Assembly: GCA_040357565.1 (NCBI GenBank)
Contig: JBDODJ010000043.1
Strand: one strand, 5' to 3'
DNA from: Cercozoa sp. M6MM
Lineage: Eukaryota > Endomyxa: Ascetosporea
Length of the DNA stretch: 64,000 nt
The number at the start of each line of letters is the position of its first letter. Within the stretch, counting starts at the first letter, position 1. A program made the position numbers and the translations under genes. This document shows positions 51,159-62,253 of the stretch, one piece after another. The notes below the pieces were generated by a model. It was given only the letters and a program-made list of their open reading frames with translations, was not told the DNA's origin and made no database searches.

Positions 51159-54100
51159 TTAGTCGTCGATACGGCGCCAGATTTGCATGTATGACTCGGA
51201 GACACCGACTTGCTCGCGCTTGATCACCTTGACGGATAGGTCGCGCACCTCGAACCAGCTGCAGGAGAGATACCTCATCACATGCTATTGTATATGCATA
51301 TGCAGAGAGCGTACAGCTGCGAGGCATCGTGCAGGTATTGTGCGCGCACACGTCCTACAAAAAAGAGTAATCACACAAGTGCAAGGCCGGAAACTGTGGT
51401 GTACCCTTAAACTCGTTGCTGTCGCACACAAGGTTGGCCACAAGATCGTATCTCGTCTCTACTCACTCCAACATGCATGCGCAGACATACACAAATACGT
51501 GCGACGAAGAAATGAAGTACTGCGCTTGCTTTCAATCTGCTTTTCGATGTCGGCGCGCTCGCCGGTCGGAACGATCTTGTGCGACTTGGCGAGTTGCTTG
51601 AGCTCCTTGACGCTCAGCTCGCTCAGAGGCTCCAGGTCTGTAGAAATCCTTGAGGTAAGGCGTGTCAAATTGAAAAGGTAAAACAAAGTACACGGCGCCA
51701 TGTCGAGACCCGACAACGGAAAGCGAATGATAGTCGGATTCTTCTCCACGAAGAAGTGATTCTCCACGAAGCGCTCAAAGTGCAGCACCTGTCACGCGCG
51801 TTGTTTTTCGTTAACGAAAGAGCACTGAGAAACAGTACCATGAATTTGGGCAGACGCGTCAGACGGAAGCGACGCGACTGCAGCACACACAACCGAACAC
51901 GTATCAAACCAAAAAGAAAACAACAGCCACAAGTAAACGAGCGTACCCTCTTGGAGTGATCAGTCACCACCGTAGTTCCGTCGAACTTGGCCAGCACGTC
52001 CGACAGCGGGATCTACGAACGCTTGGGATAGACACAGATAGGACCAAACGCAACAACTCAAAGTACCGTCGGAATCAAGCGCTCCTCGGATACGTCGCGG
52101 AACAGCGGCGCCGGCGGGAGGGCCAGCTGTACTCGGATGCATAAGCGCGCATGTAAAATATGCACAGGTGAGCTCACCTTGAGCAAGAAGAAGGGCGAGC
52201 GCTTCGTCGTCGTTCGGAACTCTGTTGGGTTGCGTCGCTGCTCCTCGTAGTGCTCTGTGATACATTTCATTAACCTGAAACCTCTTGTCGCAAAGAAAGA
52301 TGACGTACCCTGGTACTGTAAGCGCTCCTCCTTGGTCATCTCCAGCAGCTCGTCCGTCGTCTAGTCGGACACATACCTTTGCACAAAAAACACAGCGAAA
52401 CAGATATCATCTGTCTACCTTCTCAGCAGGCAGCACGGGAATCTTCTCGTGGATCTTGACACCACCACGGAAACATCTGTGGGAACATCGCGTACGTTTG
52501 GGCCCATGTTCCTTCGTAGCACAATACTTAAGGGAGGAGGTACCGCGATACGATAGTGGCCCCACCACCACTCGACTTACGACGTTTCTTCTGCACAAAC
52601 ATCAAATCGTTAACGTGTGCATCACAAGATGCGCATGAAGATACCTCCGACTCGGTCGAGATGACAGTGACAGCTTGTCGCAGATCCTCATGCATTGCGT
52701 GCAGAAACCTACCGCACACAGCACATCAGTACATGAATTAAACAAAGAAATGAAACAAATAAGGAAGTACCACGCCATGAAGTCACCCACATCGGCACGT
52801 TCACCTGCAGTCCAGGAGATCAAAAACAGCGGCAAACAAAGCAACACAAACACACGGACCAGCATTGAAGAGTCCTTCGGAACGACGCTGTGCCGCCAGC
52901 AATGTCGCATGCGGTGACACGTGCGCCTGGACACAAGAAACCACGTGGAAGAGATCGCAAGTTAAGAAACTAATGCAAAGTACACGCAACTGACGCGAGA
53001 AGCACTGACGGCGTCTACAGGCAACACATAAATTCATTCTATCCATAGATACCCCGAAACAGAAAGGCTACACGAACTCGGCGAAACGTCGCACGAAATT
53101 CGACGGATTGCGCTTAAAGAAGCTGTTTTTGCTGGATGAACTGCGCAGACATCAAGCGTTAAACCGCCGGCACAAACAGAAAGAAAAAAAAACGTACTCA
53201 TCGAGGTCGATAACGGCGAAAAAGTCGCGCAATGGACGCACTCTGCCACCCACGGTACTGAATGATGTACTATTCAACACGAAGCAGAAATGGCATACCG
53301 AAGCATGGCGAGCAGCACGGCACCAAACCAGTCAGTAACGTTGCCGACATTGTCGACGGCAATAATGCCTGGTACGTACCTTCAAACACCAACATAGAAA
53401 GCACACGATGTACACACAGAATATGGCATTACGGCTGTCCGTCATGGGCACGACGGAAGACACGTGAAGCCTCCCAAGCCAACTGGTCATCTTCATCCTC
53501 CGGCGGAGCACCCTTCTTGGCCTATCTCAAAATGAATCAAAGTTGCAACAAACAAACTCTTGGTCGATTTTTACCGGTCCCAAACGATCCATTTCGCGCA
53601 AATCGTGTGCCGAAATTTTCGGTCGAATGAGTTGTGCGATATCAACGAGAGAAGTGTCGGTGATCTTCCAAGAAACGTTTCAAAGAGAAAAACACACAAA
53701 TAGACCCAGGAAAGAAACCTCGTAATCGTCGGGCAGACAGTAGAAGCGACGAGTCGAAAGTTGCACGAACACACGATGGTTGTCCTGTCACAAATTCCAA
53801 AATGAAAGCATGCAAAAGAAAAATGAACGGACGAAGCTACAGCCAGTGCATGCGTATGAGCCGGCGAGCCCGAGTGTCGACCGGCCAGATAGCAACCACA
53901 GACGAGGCACACGTACACGTTTAGTTCCGACATAGTCACCTCACTGCAAAAGAAGAAAGAACTCATTCTACAACTCAAAACACAGAGTTGTGAAAACATA
54001 CCAGCGGGGATCTTGATCGAAATCAAGCGCATTGCGATCGATGCTGTCGAGGAAAGGACATCGGTTTGATAGCTGCTCGGCAGCCTGCGAGAAGACATTA

Positions 54101-54354
54101 ATAAAACAAAGTTATCAACGCAAAGCGCGAAAGCGAGAACTACAAAAACTCACAATCTTCTGCTGGCGCCGGAGCAGTTCCATGGGCGAGATATCATCGC
54201 CTTCATCGTCGCTGTCGGTCTCATCGGCCCGCGAGCTGCGAGTGGCCGTGCTGCTTTTCTCATTCTCGTCATCCGGTGCAATATCCGCGCGGCTGCGCTT
54301 CTTTGACGACACTTGCTCACTGCTGTGTTCCTCGGGCTGTTCCATGGCGGTCAT
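51159..54354 (-). CDS. USP39: USP39/Sad1-type spliceosomal pseudo-deubiquitinase
   Basis: Tri-snRNP assembly factor (U4/U6.U5) of the inactive USP family. The start is 54354 (MTAMEQPEEHSSEQ) or 54345; the acidic/basic N-terminal extension has KKRSRAD. The zinc-finger UBP follows: CPFLDSIDRNALDFD, LNVYVCLVCGCYLAGRHSG, VFVQLSTRRFYCLPDDYE. The USP fold starts with GIIAVDNVGNVTDWFGAVLL, where Asp replaces the catalytic Cys, as in human USP39. Later pieces are FLHAMHEDL, FVENHFFVEKNPTIIRFPLS and the C-terminal WFEVRDLSVKVIKREQ with SYMQIWRRID and the stop at 51159. About 15 exons. It is convergent with the giant gene and divergent from the LRR gene (189 bp between starts). Confidence 0.93.
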
Positions 54355-54543
54355 ACACACTATCGTTCCCAGTACACACAGGTGGTGTCACACAGAGGCC
54401 CCAGACTGTCAATCAAGGGACCAGGTCCCGATTTTTATTTTCAGAAAGGCGCTCCGTGTGGACCCAACAATTTGCGCAACTTAGACTAAACGGTTGTGGG
54501 AGCTGTGTTGGGACACAGTATATTGGTGTCTGTGGCATTAAAG

Positions 54544-55669
54544 ATGCAGTTTGATCACGTACTGGTATGTGGTGTTTTGTATTCTGAATGGTGGCCTACA
54601 TGCAATGTGCGCAGGCACAATTCTGCCATGAGTGCAACGACTGGGTCCAGATTCCACTAAGGCGTGCCACTGAATTTGCCGATTCAGGTACTGATGTTTT
54701 CTCTGCCCTGAAATATGACTGTACTTCCCTGACCAGTAGGGTACGAGAAGACGCCAGTGCACGTCGACCTGAGTGGCATTGCGTTGGCGAAGGACACGCG
54801 GCTTTTGCATTTGTTAAGGGTGCCTTTTGTGTCCATAAGGGCTGTCTTATTTGTTCATAGGTATAAGTGACTATAGGCATTCCGAAAGTGTGCCGATTCA
54901 GTGTCGCTGGCATCGCTAGTGTTGAGAAACGCTGCGTGTGACTTACCGCATACGTTGGAACTGGCCAATAATGTAACTTTGCACACTTAGCTTTATTTAC
55001 CCTCATGTTAGCCCTTTCATTCACTTGGTTCTACTTGTCCCCTTCTAGGAAGCCAGTGTGTTGGAACAGTGCCGAGTGCTTCGATTCGGAGGATGTCATA
55101 TTTCGAGTGTATTACCCCCCCCCCTCTCTAACCCATATACCTTATCCTCCTCTCGCATTGACACAGGACGGAGTGAAACACTTGACGAGACTACTAAGAA
55201 AAAACAAAGTAAGTTGCTTCAGTGTGAGTTGTGGATTGTGAAAGAGGCGTTGTGTTCAGCAACTGCGCTTGTTGGATCTGTCGGACTGCCATCTGGATTC
55301 GGCGTAACTCTTCCAATCTTTCTGACGTCTTTTTTCTATAAGACACTTGCGCAGTGGACTCGTCGAATTGGCACGTGCTCTGTCGCAGCGCACGTGGTAC
55401 CAAACCACACATGGCCCATCAGTTTCGTACCTTGGTTGGTCACATATTTATGACTGTAGGTGTACACAACTGACTGTGCTACGTCTGGGCAGCACACTGG
55501 CCGAGTGTTTTGTAGCCTTTGACTCAATGTTCCAAAATGCGTGTCCATTAGGATTTGGTACAACTGTGTGTTGGACAGGATGAAGCCAGTCGAATACGGG
55601 TGACGCAGTGGCTGAGACACACGCGGCCGCCGCAAATTCGCTGGTGGCATCGTGCGCCTGGTACTTCGC

Positions 55670-55720
<51 letters not shown>

Positions 55721-57107
55721 TGTGTGTGTGTGTGTGTGTTGTGTGTTCACGTGTTGATGTAGCTGAAACACTGTTCCCGAATCAGTTTGATGCACGGGTA
55801 TTCTACTGCTTACCCCCCTATACTGACCCCCGCATGTACCCCAGTCACTGTCGATTCTCCGCAAGTTGTTGAGCCTGTCGCGACGCCGCATGGCAATGAT
55901 CGACGTTCTGGGCAGCTGCAAGGACGATACTGCACGTGAGGTATATCTCGTGTTACCCTTAGTATATGTTTGGTCTTTTGAACATGTGTCGTTTTAAGGT
56001 CGCGTTGTCTCTGCGTGCTGGCTTCTTATGTCTGTCACCGCCTGCGCCTGTCGTTGAACCGTGCCTTGTCTGTTCACAAAAGTGACGTGTTGGGGTATGT
56101 TTATTTGAACAGGACGGGGCAGGAGCAAGACGAGCACATGGCACGAACGAAACTTCGCTTCATATCTAAAGCCTTATCGCGCCACCTGTCGAATGTCATT
56201 CCATACGGAATCTCGACGGTATCTCTTCGCTTTGATGGTTTGACTTGACTGGGCTGGACTTGACCGGGCTTGGCTGAGCTTGACTGCGCTTGACTGCGCT
56301 TGACTGGGCTTGACTGAGCTTGACTGGGCTTGACTGATGACTTGACCTGAGTTGCTTGACTTGACTTGATTGTGCAGGGCTGCTGCCACATGCTAGCTGC
56401 CGATATGTCCTCCTTTGAGTGTCTACTGGTACTTGTGTATCCACAAATGCTTTTCCTTTCTTGCTCACAAACTTTGGTACAGAAGCAATGCGGCACGAGC
56501 TTCGCAACTGAGCTACAAACGGGTGATGCCGTTCCGGCTCCATCACTGCCAGATATGGTACGCTATTCGGTACCTACTGAGGTGACGTTGAGTACGGCAA
56601 TACAAATAACCACGATTTGGTACAGCTGGACATCTCGCAATGGATGTATCAACCTGTGTTTTTCTTGCATGACGGCGCACCACAGCAGCAGTACAACTTT
56701 TACAATAATTCTGACCGTATAACTTACTGAGGTGACTGACAGAGTGCTGGCAAACGGTCAACCGCTGACACCACAGCCTGCCCCTGTTGATCCCCTCCCG
56801 GAGAGCGACATTGCACGTCACATGACGGCCACACTCAGCGGCAACGTCCAACGCGCACCAGCGACCGGCAGAGTCAAGAAACCCGTCAAACGGGCGCCTA
56901 AGCGGACGCTGGTGTCAAACCCAACGTCGAAACAAACGAAAGCTGCGAAACGCACACGCCAGGCGTCGCTCGACATGTTTGCCAGTGTACCCTGCGATGC
57001 ACTATCACCTCAAATGCATCAATAAACCCTGTTTCTTCCCCTTTCAGGCCAAAGCACAAGCACGCCCACGAAAGAAGGCATCCAAGGCATCCGCGCGAAA
57101 AAAATAA
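54544..57107 (+). CDS. LRR protein with basic C-terminal tail and PIP-box-like motif
   Basis: Leucine-rich-repeat protein of unknown role. Exon 1 (54544-54564, MQFDHVL) joins AQFCHECNDWVQIPLRRATE. LRR pieces then follow in short exons: VHVDLSGIALAKDTRLLHLL, LASLVLRNAACDLPHTLELA, EQCRVLRFGGCHISSDGVK with HLTRLLRKNK, LRLLDLSDCHLDSA, SGLVELARALSQR, LTVLRLGSTLA. After these come a helical exon (SLSILRKLLSLSRRRMAM) and a basic, P/K/R-rich end (RVKKPVKRAPKRTL). QASLDMF near the end fits the Q-x-x-L-x-x-F core of a PCNA-binding box, and the last exon reads AKAQARPRKKASKASARKK. The N-terminus plus LRR order also recalls the centriolar protein CEP78, which is only a weak resemblance. Several middle exons (55440-55860) are uncertain. 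Confidence 0.65.
55669..55739. repeat. Compound (GT)n(GA)n(GT)n microsatellite, intronic
   Basis: GT then GA then GT on the sense strand within an intron of the LRR gene. Confidence 0.95.
56239..56368 (+). repeat. TTGACTGGGC decamer tandem array, intronic
   Basis: Imperfect 10-bp units (TGACTGCGCT, TGACTGGGCT, TGACTGAGCT) in exact register at 56281-56340, grading into plain TTGAC pentamers on both sides. It lies in an intron of the LRR gene. Confidence 0.93.
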
Positions 57108-57679
57108 TAGATTTGACTTTATTTTCGTGCTTAGACCTTCGTATAATTCGATTGCGTTGTTTTTCTCAACGTGAGTGGCATGCGTGTGTGCTGGTCAGAC
57201 AGCCTGCAGTGTCAGTGGATTAGTGTTGTCTGGCCGTTCTTCAGTCCCTCGCCCGCCTTTATGCGACGTGAAGACTGAAGCACGCGCGGTTCAAGCCGCT
57301 GAGGCGGACTAGTCTAGCGACGCCCCTCTCCCCAGGTTGACTTCGCGCGGACCGTTTAGAACGTCCACCATTGAGTCGTCGGTGAGCTCGCTTGCCGGCT
57401 TAAAAATCTCTGACCCTAATGACTAGGCATCCGCCGCTTAGTTGTTTAAATAGAAACCTCGTGGTTCCCCAGTCTTTACAGTACTTCTTCGCCACATTAT
57501 TGGCCTAAAAGCGACCGTGTGTGCAGGCAGTTGTTGTACAAGTATCAACCAAACGAAACATTAGTCGACGGTGTTTTTTTTTTCGCAGAAAGAAGAATAA
57601 AAAAGCAATCGTACGACTACTGTATAGTATAAAATTGTGAGCTGCGGTGTGAGGAGTATCTGAAAAGCGCAGCTAGGAC
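57108..57679. other. Intergenic with dispersed repeat copy 2
   Basis: 572 bp upstream of the nucleotidase gene. It contains the repeat at 57356-57426 and a T9 run near 57575. No gene seen. Confidence 0.5.
57356..57426 (+). repeat. Dispersed repeat, copy 2
   Basis: Aligns with 4284-4355 in the same orientation; shared core GCCGGCTTAAAAATCTC. Confidence 0.55.
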
Positions 57680-59792
57680 ATGTCGGACCTTGCGAAATTC
57701 TCATTCAATGAGCACATTGGTCTGTCTTCGCTTTTTCTTGGGAGAAAAGGTTGACCAGAGGAAATCGAATGCAGGTGCGCTTGGCTTCGACCTGGACCAC
57801 ACGCTCGTGCGATACAAAGTGCACGCCACGATGGAGTTGATTCACGACTGTGTCAAAGAGACACTGGTCAAAATGTCAAAGGACGATGGCACTACAGACC
57901 TAGAGAAACGCTACCCACGCTCGCTGTTGGATGACAAAATTGACCACGTGCTTTAATGATTTACACTGCTAAGCTCAGTCCAGCCATGCGTTTTCTTGTG
58001 TGGTAGGACTTCAATCTGAAAGGCCTCGTGCTCGATGGTTTGCTTGGCAACTTTTTGTGGCTACGTGAGGTAACTTGACTTTGTTGACTGTATTTTGTTC
58101 TTTGATGTTTGTTCAGTTGCTTTTTTTCATATATTTCTTTGTTTCTTTGTTCTTTGTTTTCTTCTTTTTCCTTTATCTATAGATTCATTTTTTTATTTAT
58201 TTTGTTTCCTTGACGATATCCTTGACTTTAAATTCTGACTTTGGCTTGCTTAGGACAAGACTGTCGTCAGTGCTGTGCACGGCGTTGACTCGCTGACACG
58301 TGAGCAGATTGAGGTAACATTCTCGTCAGTATCTTCAACTGATGAGAAGGGAGACTTGATGTGTCTGAAATCCTTTGCAGGAGGCCTACCCGCGCGCACT
58401 GACCGAAGTGCAGGGACAACGACATCCGCGTTACTTTGTGTTTCTGAGTTACTTTGAGGGCGCTGTGCCTTGCCTGTTGCGCAAGGTGATAGCGCATGAG
58501 GACGCACGTGCCAAGCTCGAAAACCGTCCGGCTGACTATGTAGCCTTGACTCGTTTCATACTCTGATCTCCATCTCTGGCTTTAAAAAAAGTGCGTTCCA
58601 GTCCTTCCTGACGGCTGATTTGGGCGCTGCGTTCGATGCGAACTTTGGCGGCTTTGACGCGCCTGGCCGCTACTTTCGTATTTTTCTGTGCGGCGCGCGG
58701 ATGCTTGGTTTATTTTTCGTTTGCTGCAGGCGAGTTCCGTGCGCACCCGGAAAAGTGAGTTGCTTTCTGTTTGTGCGGGAATTTAGTTGAGTTTCTTTGA
58801 GTTGATTTGAATTGACTTGACTTGACTTGACTTGACTTGACTTACTTGACTTTACCTGACTTTACTGAGTCAACCTGGTTTGTGTGCTGTCGGCAGGTAC
58901 CTGTACAAGCGTCCGGAGGTGACGCAGTGGCTACGCTCGCTCAAAGAGCAAGGCAAGGCACTCTTCGTGGTGACAAACTCGCGATACGAGTACTTCCGCC
59001 TGCTGATGGGTGCGTGCATTTGCCCCCCCCCCCGTCCTCGACTTTTTGTGTTATTTTGAGATGTTGCCTCTCGTTGCAGACTACTGCTTCGACGATAACT
59101 GGCGTGACATCTTTGATATCATTGTGCGTTTCTCCTCGGTGACTCACAGACAAGTCAGTTGAGCCCGCGTTTCGTGTCGTTTTGACCAGGTGACGCACGG
59201 CAAGAAACCGCGTTTCTTCAACGACACGACAGTGCCGTTTCTTCGTGTCGACGAAAGTGCGCACACCGAGACTGTACTGCCCTTTTTCGGAGGGGGGTTA
59301 AGGTTATAGCTGGTCTGTGCACAGGAGGAACAGGTGTCGCAACTCGTGCGCGGCAGCATCGTGGCAGAAGGCAACTGGCGCAGCGTTAACGAATTCCTGC
59401 GCACACTGGCCACTGACGGTGCGAGTGATCGTGTGATCTACTTTGGCGATCATCTCGACAGCGACGTCAAGGCCGTGCGCGCGCACACCGACTGGCTGGC
59501 CGCATGCGTGCTCGAGGAAGTCGATGCCACGCACCACGACGAGGTACGAGGTAACGAGGGGAGGGGTATTAGGGGGTATATGCCCATCCTGCAGCTGGAG
59601 CGTGACGCGCTTTTCGAAAACGTTGAGGCCGAACAGCAGCGACAGCGCCGTGTGCAGCAGGTATTACCCCCCCCCCCCCGCATTCCCTTACTTCTTGATT
59701 TCTTACCTCTAGGTCGTGCACGACTCGCCCTACCGCAACTTGCACGTGTCGCAACAGTACTCTTTCTGCCAAACGACCTTGTTTGGATTGTG

Positions 59793-59866
<74 letters not shown>

Positions 59867-59987
59867 CTGTGTGTGTTACCTGTGTGTTACCTGTGTCTAT
59901 GTTAATAGATGGGGTGCCTTCTTCCACACCCAATGCGGACACATGTCTACGTACATCACCGCGCTACACCTTGCATACCTACATTAA

Positions 59988-60024
<37 letters not shown>

Positions 60025-60240
60025 ATTTATATTTATCTATATCTATATATATAATTTATTATAAAAGATATATTTCAGATGGGCTTCGCACGTGTGCGAG
60101 CACTCGCATCTCGCCATTCCGTGGTAGCATTCCATTCTTCTCATTGTAGTTCTTAACTCCCTCGACGCAGCCTGTCCGTGCTGGCCAAGGCACCACTGGA
60201 TCACGTGTTTGTCGCCAGCGGCGCCGAACCCACTGCGTAG
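57680..60240 (+). CDS. NT5DC-type HAD-family 5'-nucleotidase domain protein
   Basis: Putative cytosolic 5'-nucleotidase of the NT5DC1-like HAD group. The start at 57680 gives MSDLAKFSFNEHI, spliced to GALGFDLDHTLVRYK, which holds the DxDxT nucleophile motif. Next are FNLKGLVLDGLLGNFLWL, VVSAVHGVDSLTREQIEEAY, FVFLSYFEGAVPCLLRKVIA, YLYKRPEVTQWLRSLKEQGK with the motif II residues LFVVTNSR, and DDNWRDIFDIIVTHGKKPRF with the motif III Lys. RVIYFGDHLDSDVKAVRA carries the final GD...D metal-binding motif. A helical stretch and HDSPYRNLHVSQQYSF follow. I end at 60240 using a GTAC-donor splice after CGHMST into LSVLAKAPLDHVFVASG; without it the frame ends at 59987. Introns hold GT, TTGAC and TA arrays and 11-13 C runs. 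Confidence 0.88.
58803..58870 (+). repeat. TTGAC pentamer array, intronic
   Basis: Tandem TTGAC units, decaying to TTTAC at the 3' side, in the intron between FRAHPE and YLYKRPE of the nucleotidase gene. Same pentamer as in the LRR gene array 2.5 kb upstream. Confidence 0.92.
59789..59863. repeat. (GT)n microsatellite, intronic
   Basis: GT on the sense strand beginning exactly at the proposed donor of a nucleotidase intron. Confidence 0.95.
59986..60060. repeat. (TA)n microsatellite
   Basis: TA-rich array within the proposed last intron of the nucleotidase gene. Confidence 0.93.
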
Positions 60241-60940
60241 CTTTCTTACGCCTGTCTGAATGACCTTGTCCCTGTTGGTATGTGCACTGCTGTGTGCAGC
60301 TGCTTCTACCCGCAGCCAATTCATCTGCGCGCCAAGCACCTCTAACTTCTGCGCTCCCAGTGCCCGAATGTGTATGGCTTCGTTAATTACTTTATATCGA
60401 TATTTAAAATTGGTTTCGTTATATCGCTATGCGGTGTGTGCGTGGCGCGCCAATCCGTCACGCCCAGCTCGAGCTGAGCCGTGCTAGATTCAGTTTTTAG
60501 AGGTACGGTTACCGTACTATGGTATGGTGGCAACAGTGCAGCGCGTGCGCACCTTGGAGGCCGTGATCCTGAGTACTGAGTACTGGTCTGATCGCTGCTA
60601 ATGGCCTACTGCAGACAACCTTGTCCTCATCAATGTTGCTGTGCGCTTCTTTTGCAGACTTTTCCCGCGCTTTATTCATCGTGCAATGTAGTTTCCCCTG
60701 CCCAGTCTGCGGTGTATCACAAGAGCTTGGCCTTGTCAAACGCCGCTTCGGGAAAACAAATAAAGAAATCAACGGGAACTTCAGAGTTGCTGACAAAAAG
60801 CTGACTACGCAGATCATGACGTGACCTAGTTAACTGAACGAGAAGGAAGGACCTGTCGTGTCGTGTGGACTGCTCCGTGCGTGTAAACGGCAGCAAGCGC
60901 TCAAGTTATGGCGAGCTTGCGAGGTCTGGCAGCGTGAGCA
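60241..60940. other. Probable intergenic stretch
   Basis: 700 bp between convergent genes. Frames on both strands around 60509-60824 are short; one plus-strand frame has CPVCGVSQELGLVKRRFG, suggestive of a zinc-binding pair but unsupported by neighbours. I see no firm gene. Confidence 0.35.
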
Positions 60941-61844
60941 TCACGCACAGGCCATCCTCATGGAGTCGACTCGACAACGAATGCCGCGCACACGACCGCA
61001 CGCCTCTCGAACACTTTGAACCAACTTTGGGAGACCCGTCGGTGCTAAGGCTTTACTGTTCCTTTTAGTTTTGTATCTATAATGTTCGCGTACAAGGGTT
61101 TGTTTGCTGCGTGGGATCAGAATCCGTAGGCGGTTGGCAGGAGCCTTCCTCGGAGAACGTCCTGGCAGTTGAGGTTGTCCATGTCTTCGTGTCGGTGTCG
61201 CTGCACAACTCTCGACTGAGTCAAGCATTCTCTTGGACTTGCTCGAGCTTGGCCTCGCAGGCTTCAATGTTGAGTGCGTGCGCCTGAATGCATGGCCTGG
61301 GTTGTTTCAGACGATCCCGGAGGCAGTGACAGACGATGGACTTGTGGAACGTCACCATCCGAGTCGCTGCTATTCTCAGTGTCAGTACTGTCGTCAAAAT
61401 CGTTGTCACGGTGCTCTCGGCGGTGTAAGTCGAGTGCTGAAGGCACCTGCGACGGCGATACTGCTCCCGATTTTGGTTCTCCTCGCTGCTGCCGTTGTCG
61501 CGTTTGCTTCTTATCTACACAGAAAAGTGGATTTAGTTGCTTCAGTTGTTTATCCCGCGACATTGATGTACCACTTCGCGTCAGACGTGCCAACACACGC
61601 GACATGGACTGAAGCACACCGGTCCTTTGTGTCTACAAATGGCAGTATGCACAGTTCAAGTAATGCGAATTTTGCTGGATCAGTCTGCGCTCACCTTATC
61701 GGAAGCAGCGGTAGCAGTGACAGCCCCTGCAACGCCAGCACTGGCCTCATCACTCGACGGATGCAACAACTGTTCGAGCCAGTGCAGATTGTGCACACGT
61801 CGTTGCACCAGTTCTTGGCTGTGTCCAACAATCCACACATCCAT
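60941..61844 (-). CDS. Low-complexity S/R/D-rich protein, function unknown
   Basis: The proposed start at 61844 (MDVWIVGHSQELVQRRVHNL, then HWLEQLLHPSSDEASAG) is followed by exons reading LQSMSRVLARLTRS and KKQTRQRQQRGEPKSG, an acidic stretch (NDFDDSTDTENSSDSDGD), and a basic S/P/R-rich end (GRSPRKAPANRLRILIPRSK ... VREACGRVRGIRCRVDSMRM). A frame change near 61265 needs one more intron that I cannot place, so the last part is tentative. It starts only 23 bases after the stop of the phosphatidylserine decarboxylase on the same strand. The other strand has a 235-codon frame here (61233-61940), which I judge less likely. Confidence 0.4.
61197..61261 (-). repeat. 65-bp duplicated segment, copy B
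   Basis: Reverse complement nearly identical (62 of 65) to 50907-50971. In the frame reading PARPSSSKSKRM, two of three differences are synonymous. Confidence 0.8.
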
Positions 61845-61867
61845 AAATCCAAAGCTCTGCGAGTAGA

Positions 61868-62064
61868 CTACGTGATTTCGAGACTGCGCACTGTGCCAAT
61901 CCTTTCGCGAACACGCACGAGAGTTTCGATCGGTACCTAACCATATAGGTATAGTTGCATACTTAGACACTGGTCATACTAGTAAAGACTACCTCCGAAT
62001 TGTACAATAGATCACTATCGAACTGCACTCTCGCACTGTCGAACACCAGCACCTGCACGCACGT

Positions 62065-62111
<47 letters not shown>

Positions 62112-62211
62112 NNNNNNNNNNNNNNNNNNNNNNNNNNNNNNNNNNNNNNNNNNNNNNNNNNNNNNNNNNNNNNNNNNNNNNNNNNNNNNNNNNNNNNNNN
62201 NNNNNNNNNNN

Positions 62212-62253
<42 letters not shown>

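Noticed and set aside
54565-54780. CW-type zinc finger reading (CHECNDWVQIP ... PEWHC)
   Set aside because: The alternative splice frame gives a leucine-rich repeat that continues into the next exons, while the CW reading lacks the KWR core and has no continuation.
57280-57330. GGTTCAAGCC-like B-box as a tRNA candidate
   Set aside because: No matching A box, acceptor stem or anticodon arm could be folded around it. The GGTTTGAGTCC string near 3211 failed the same test.
59986-60060. TA array as a possible origin or centromere-like element
   Set aside because: A 75-bp TA microsatellite inside a probable intron; nothing else supports a special role.
61233-61940. A 235-codon plus-strand frame with a hydrophobic stretch
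   Set aside because: It lies opposite the decarboxylase C-terminus and an acidic/basic low-complexity frame. The decarboxylase exon at 61868-61930 is firmly identified on the minus strand, so this frame is most likely an antisense by-product.
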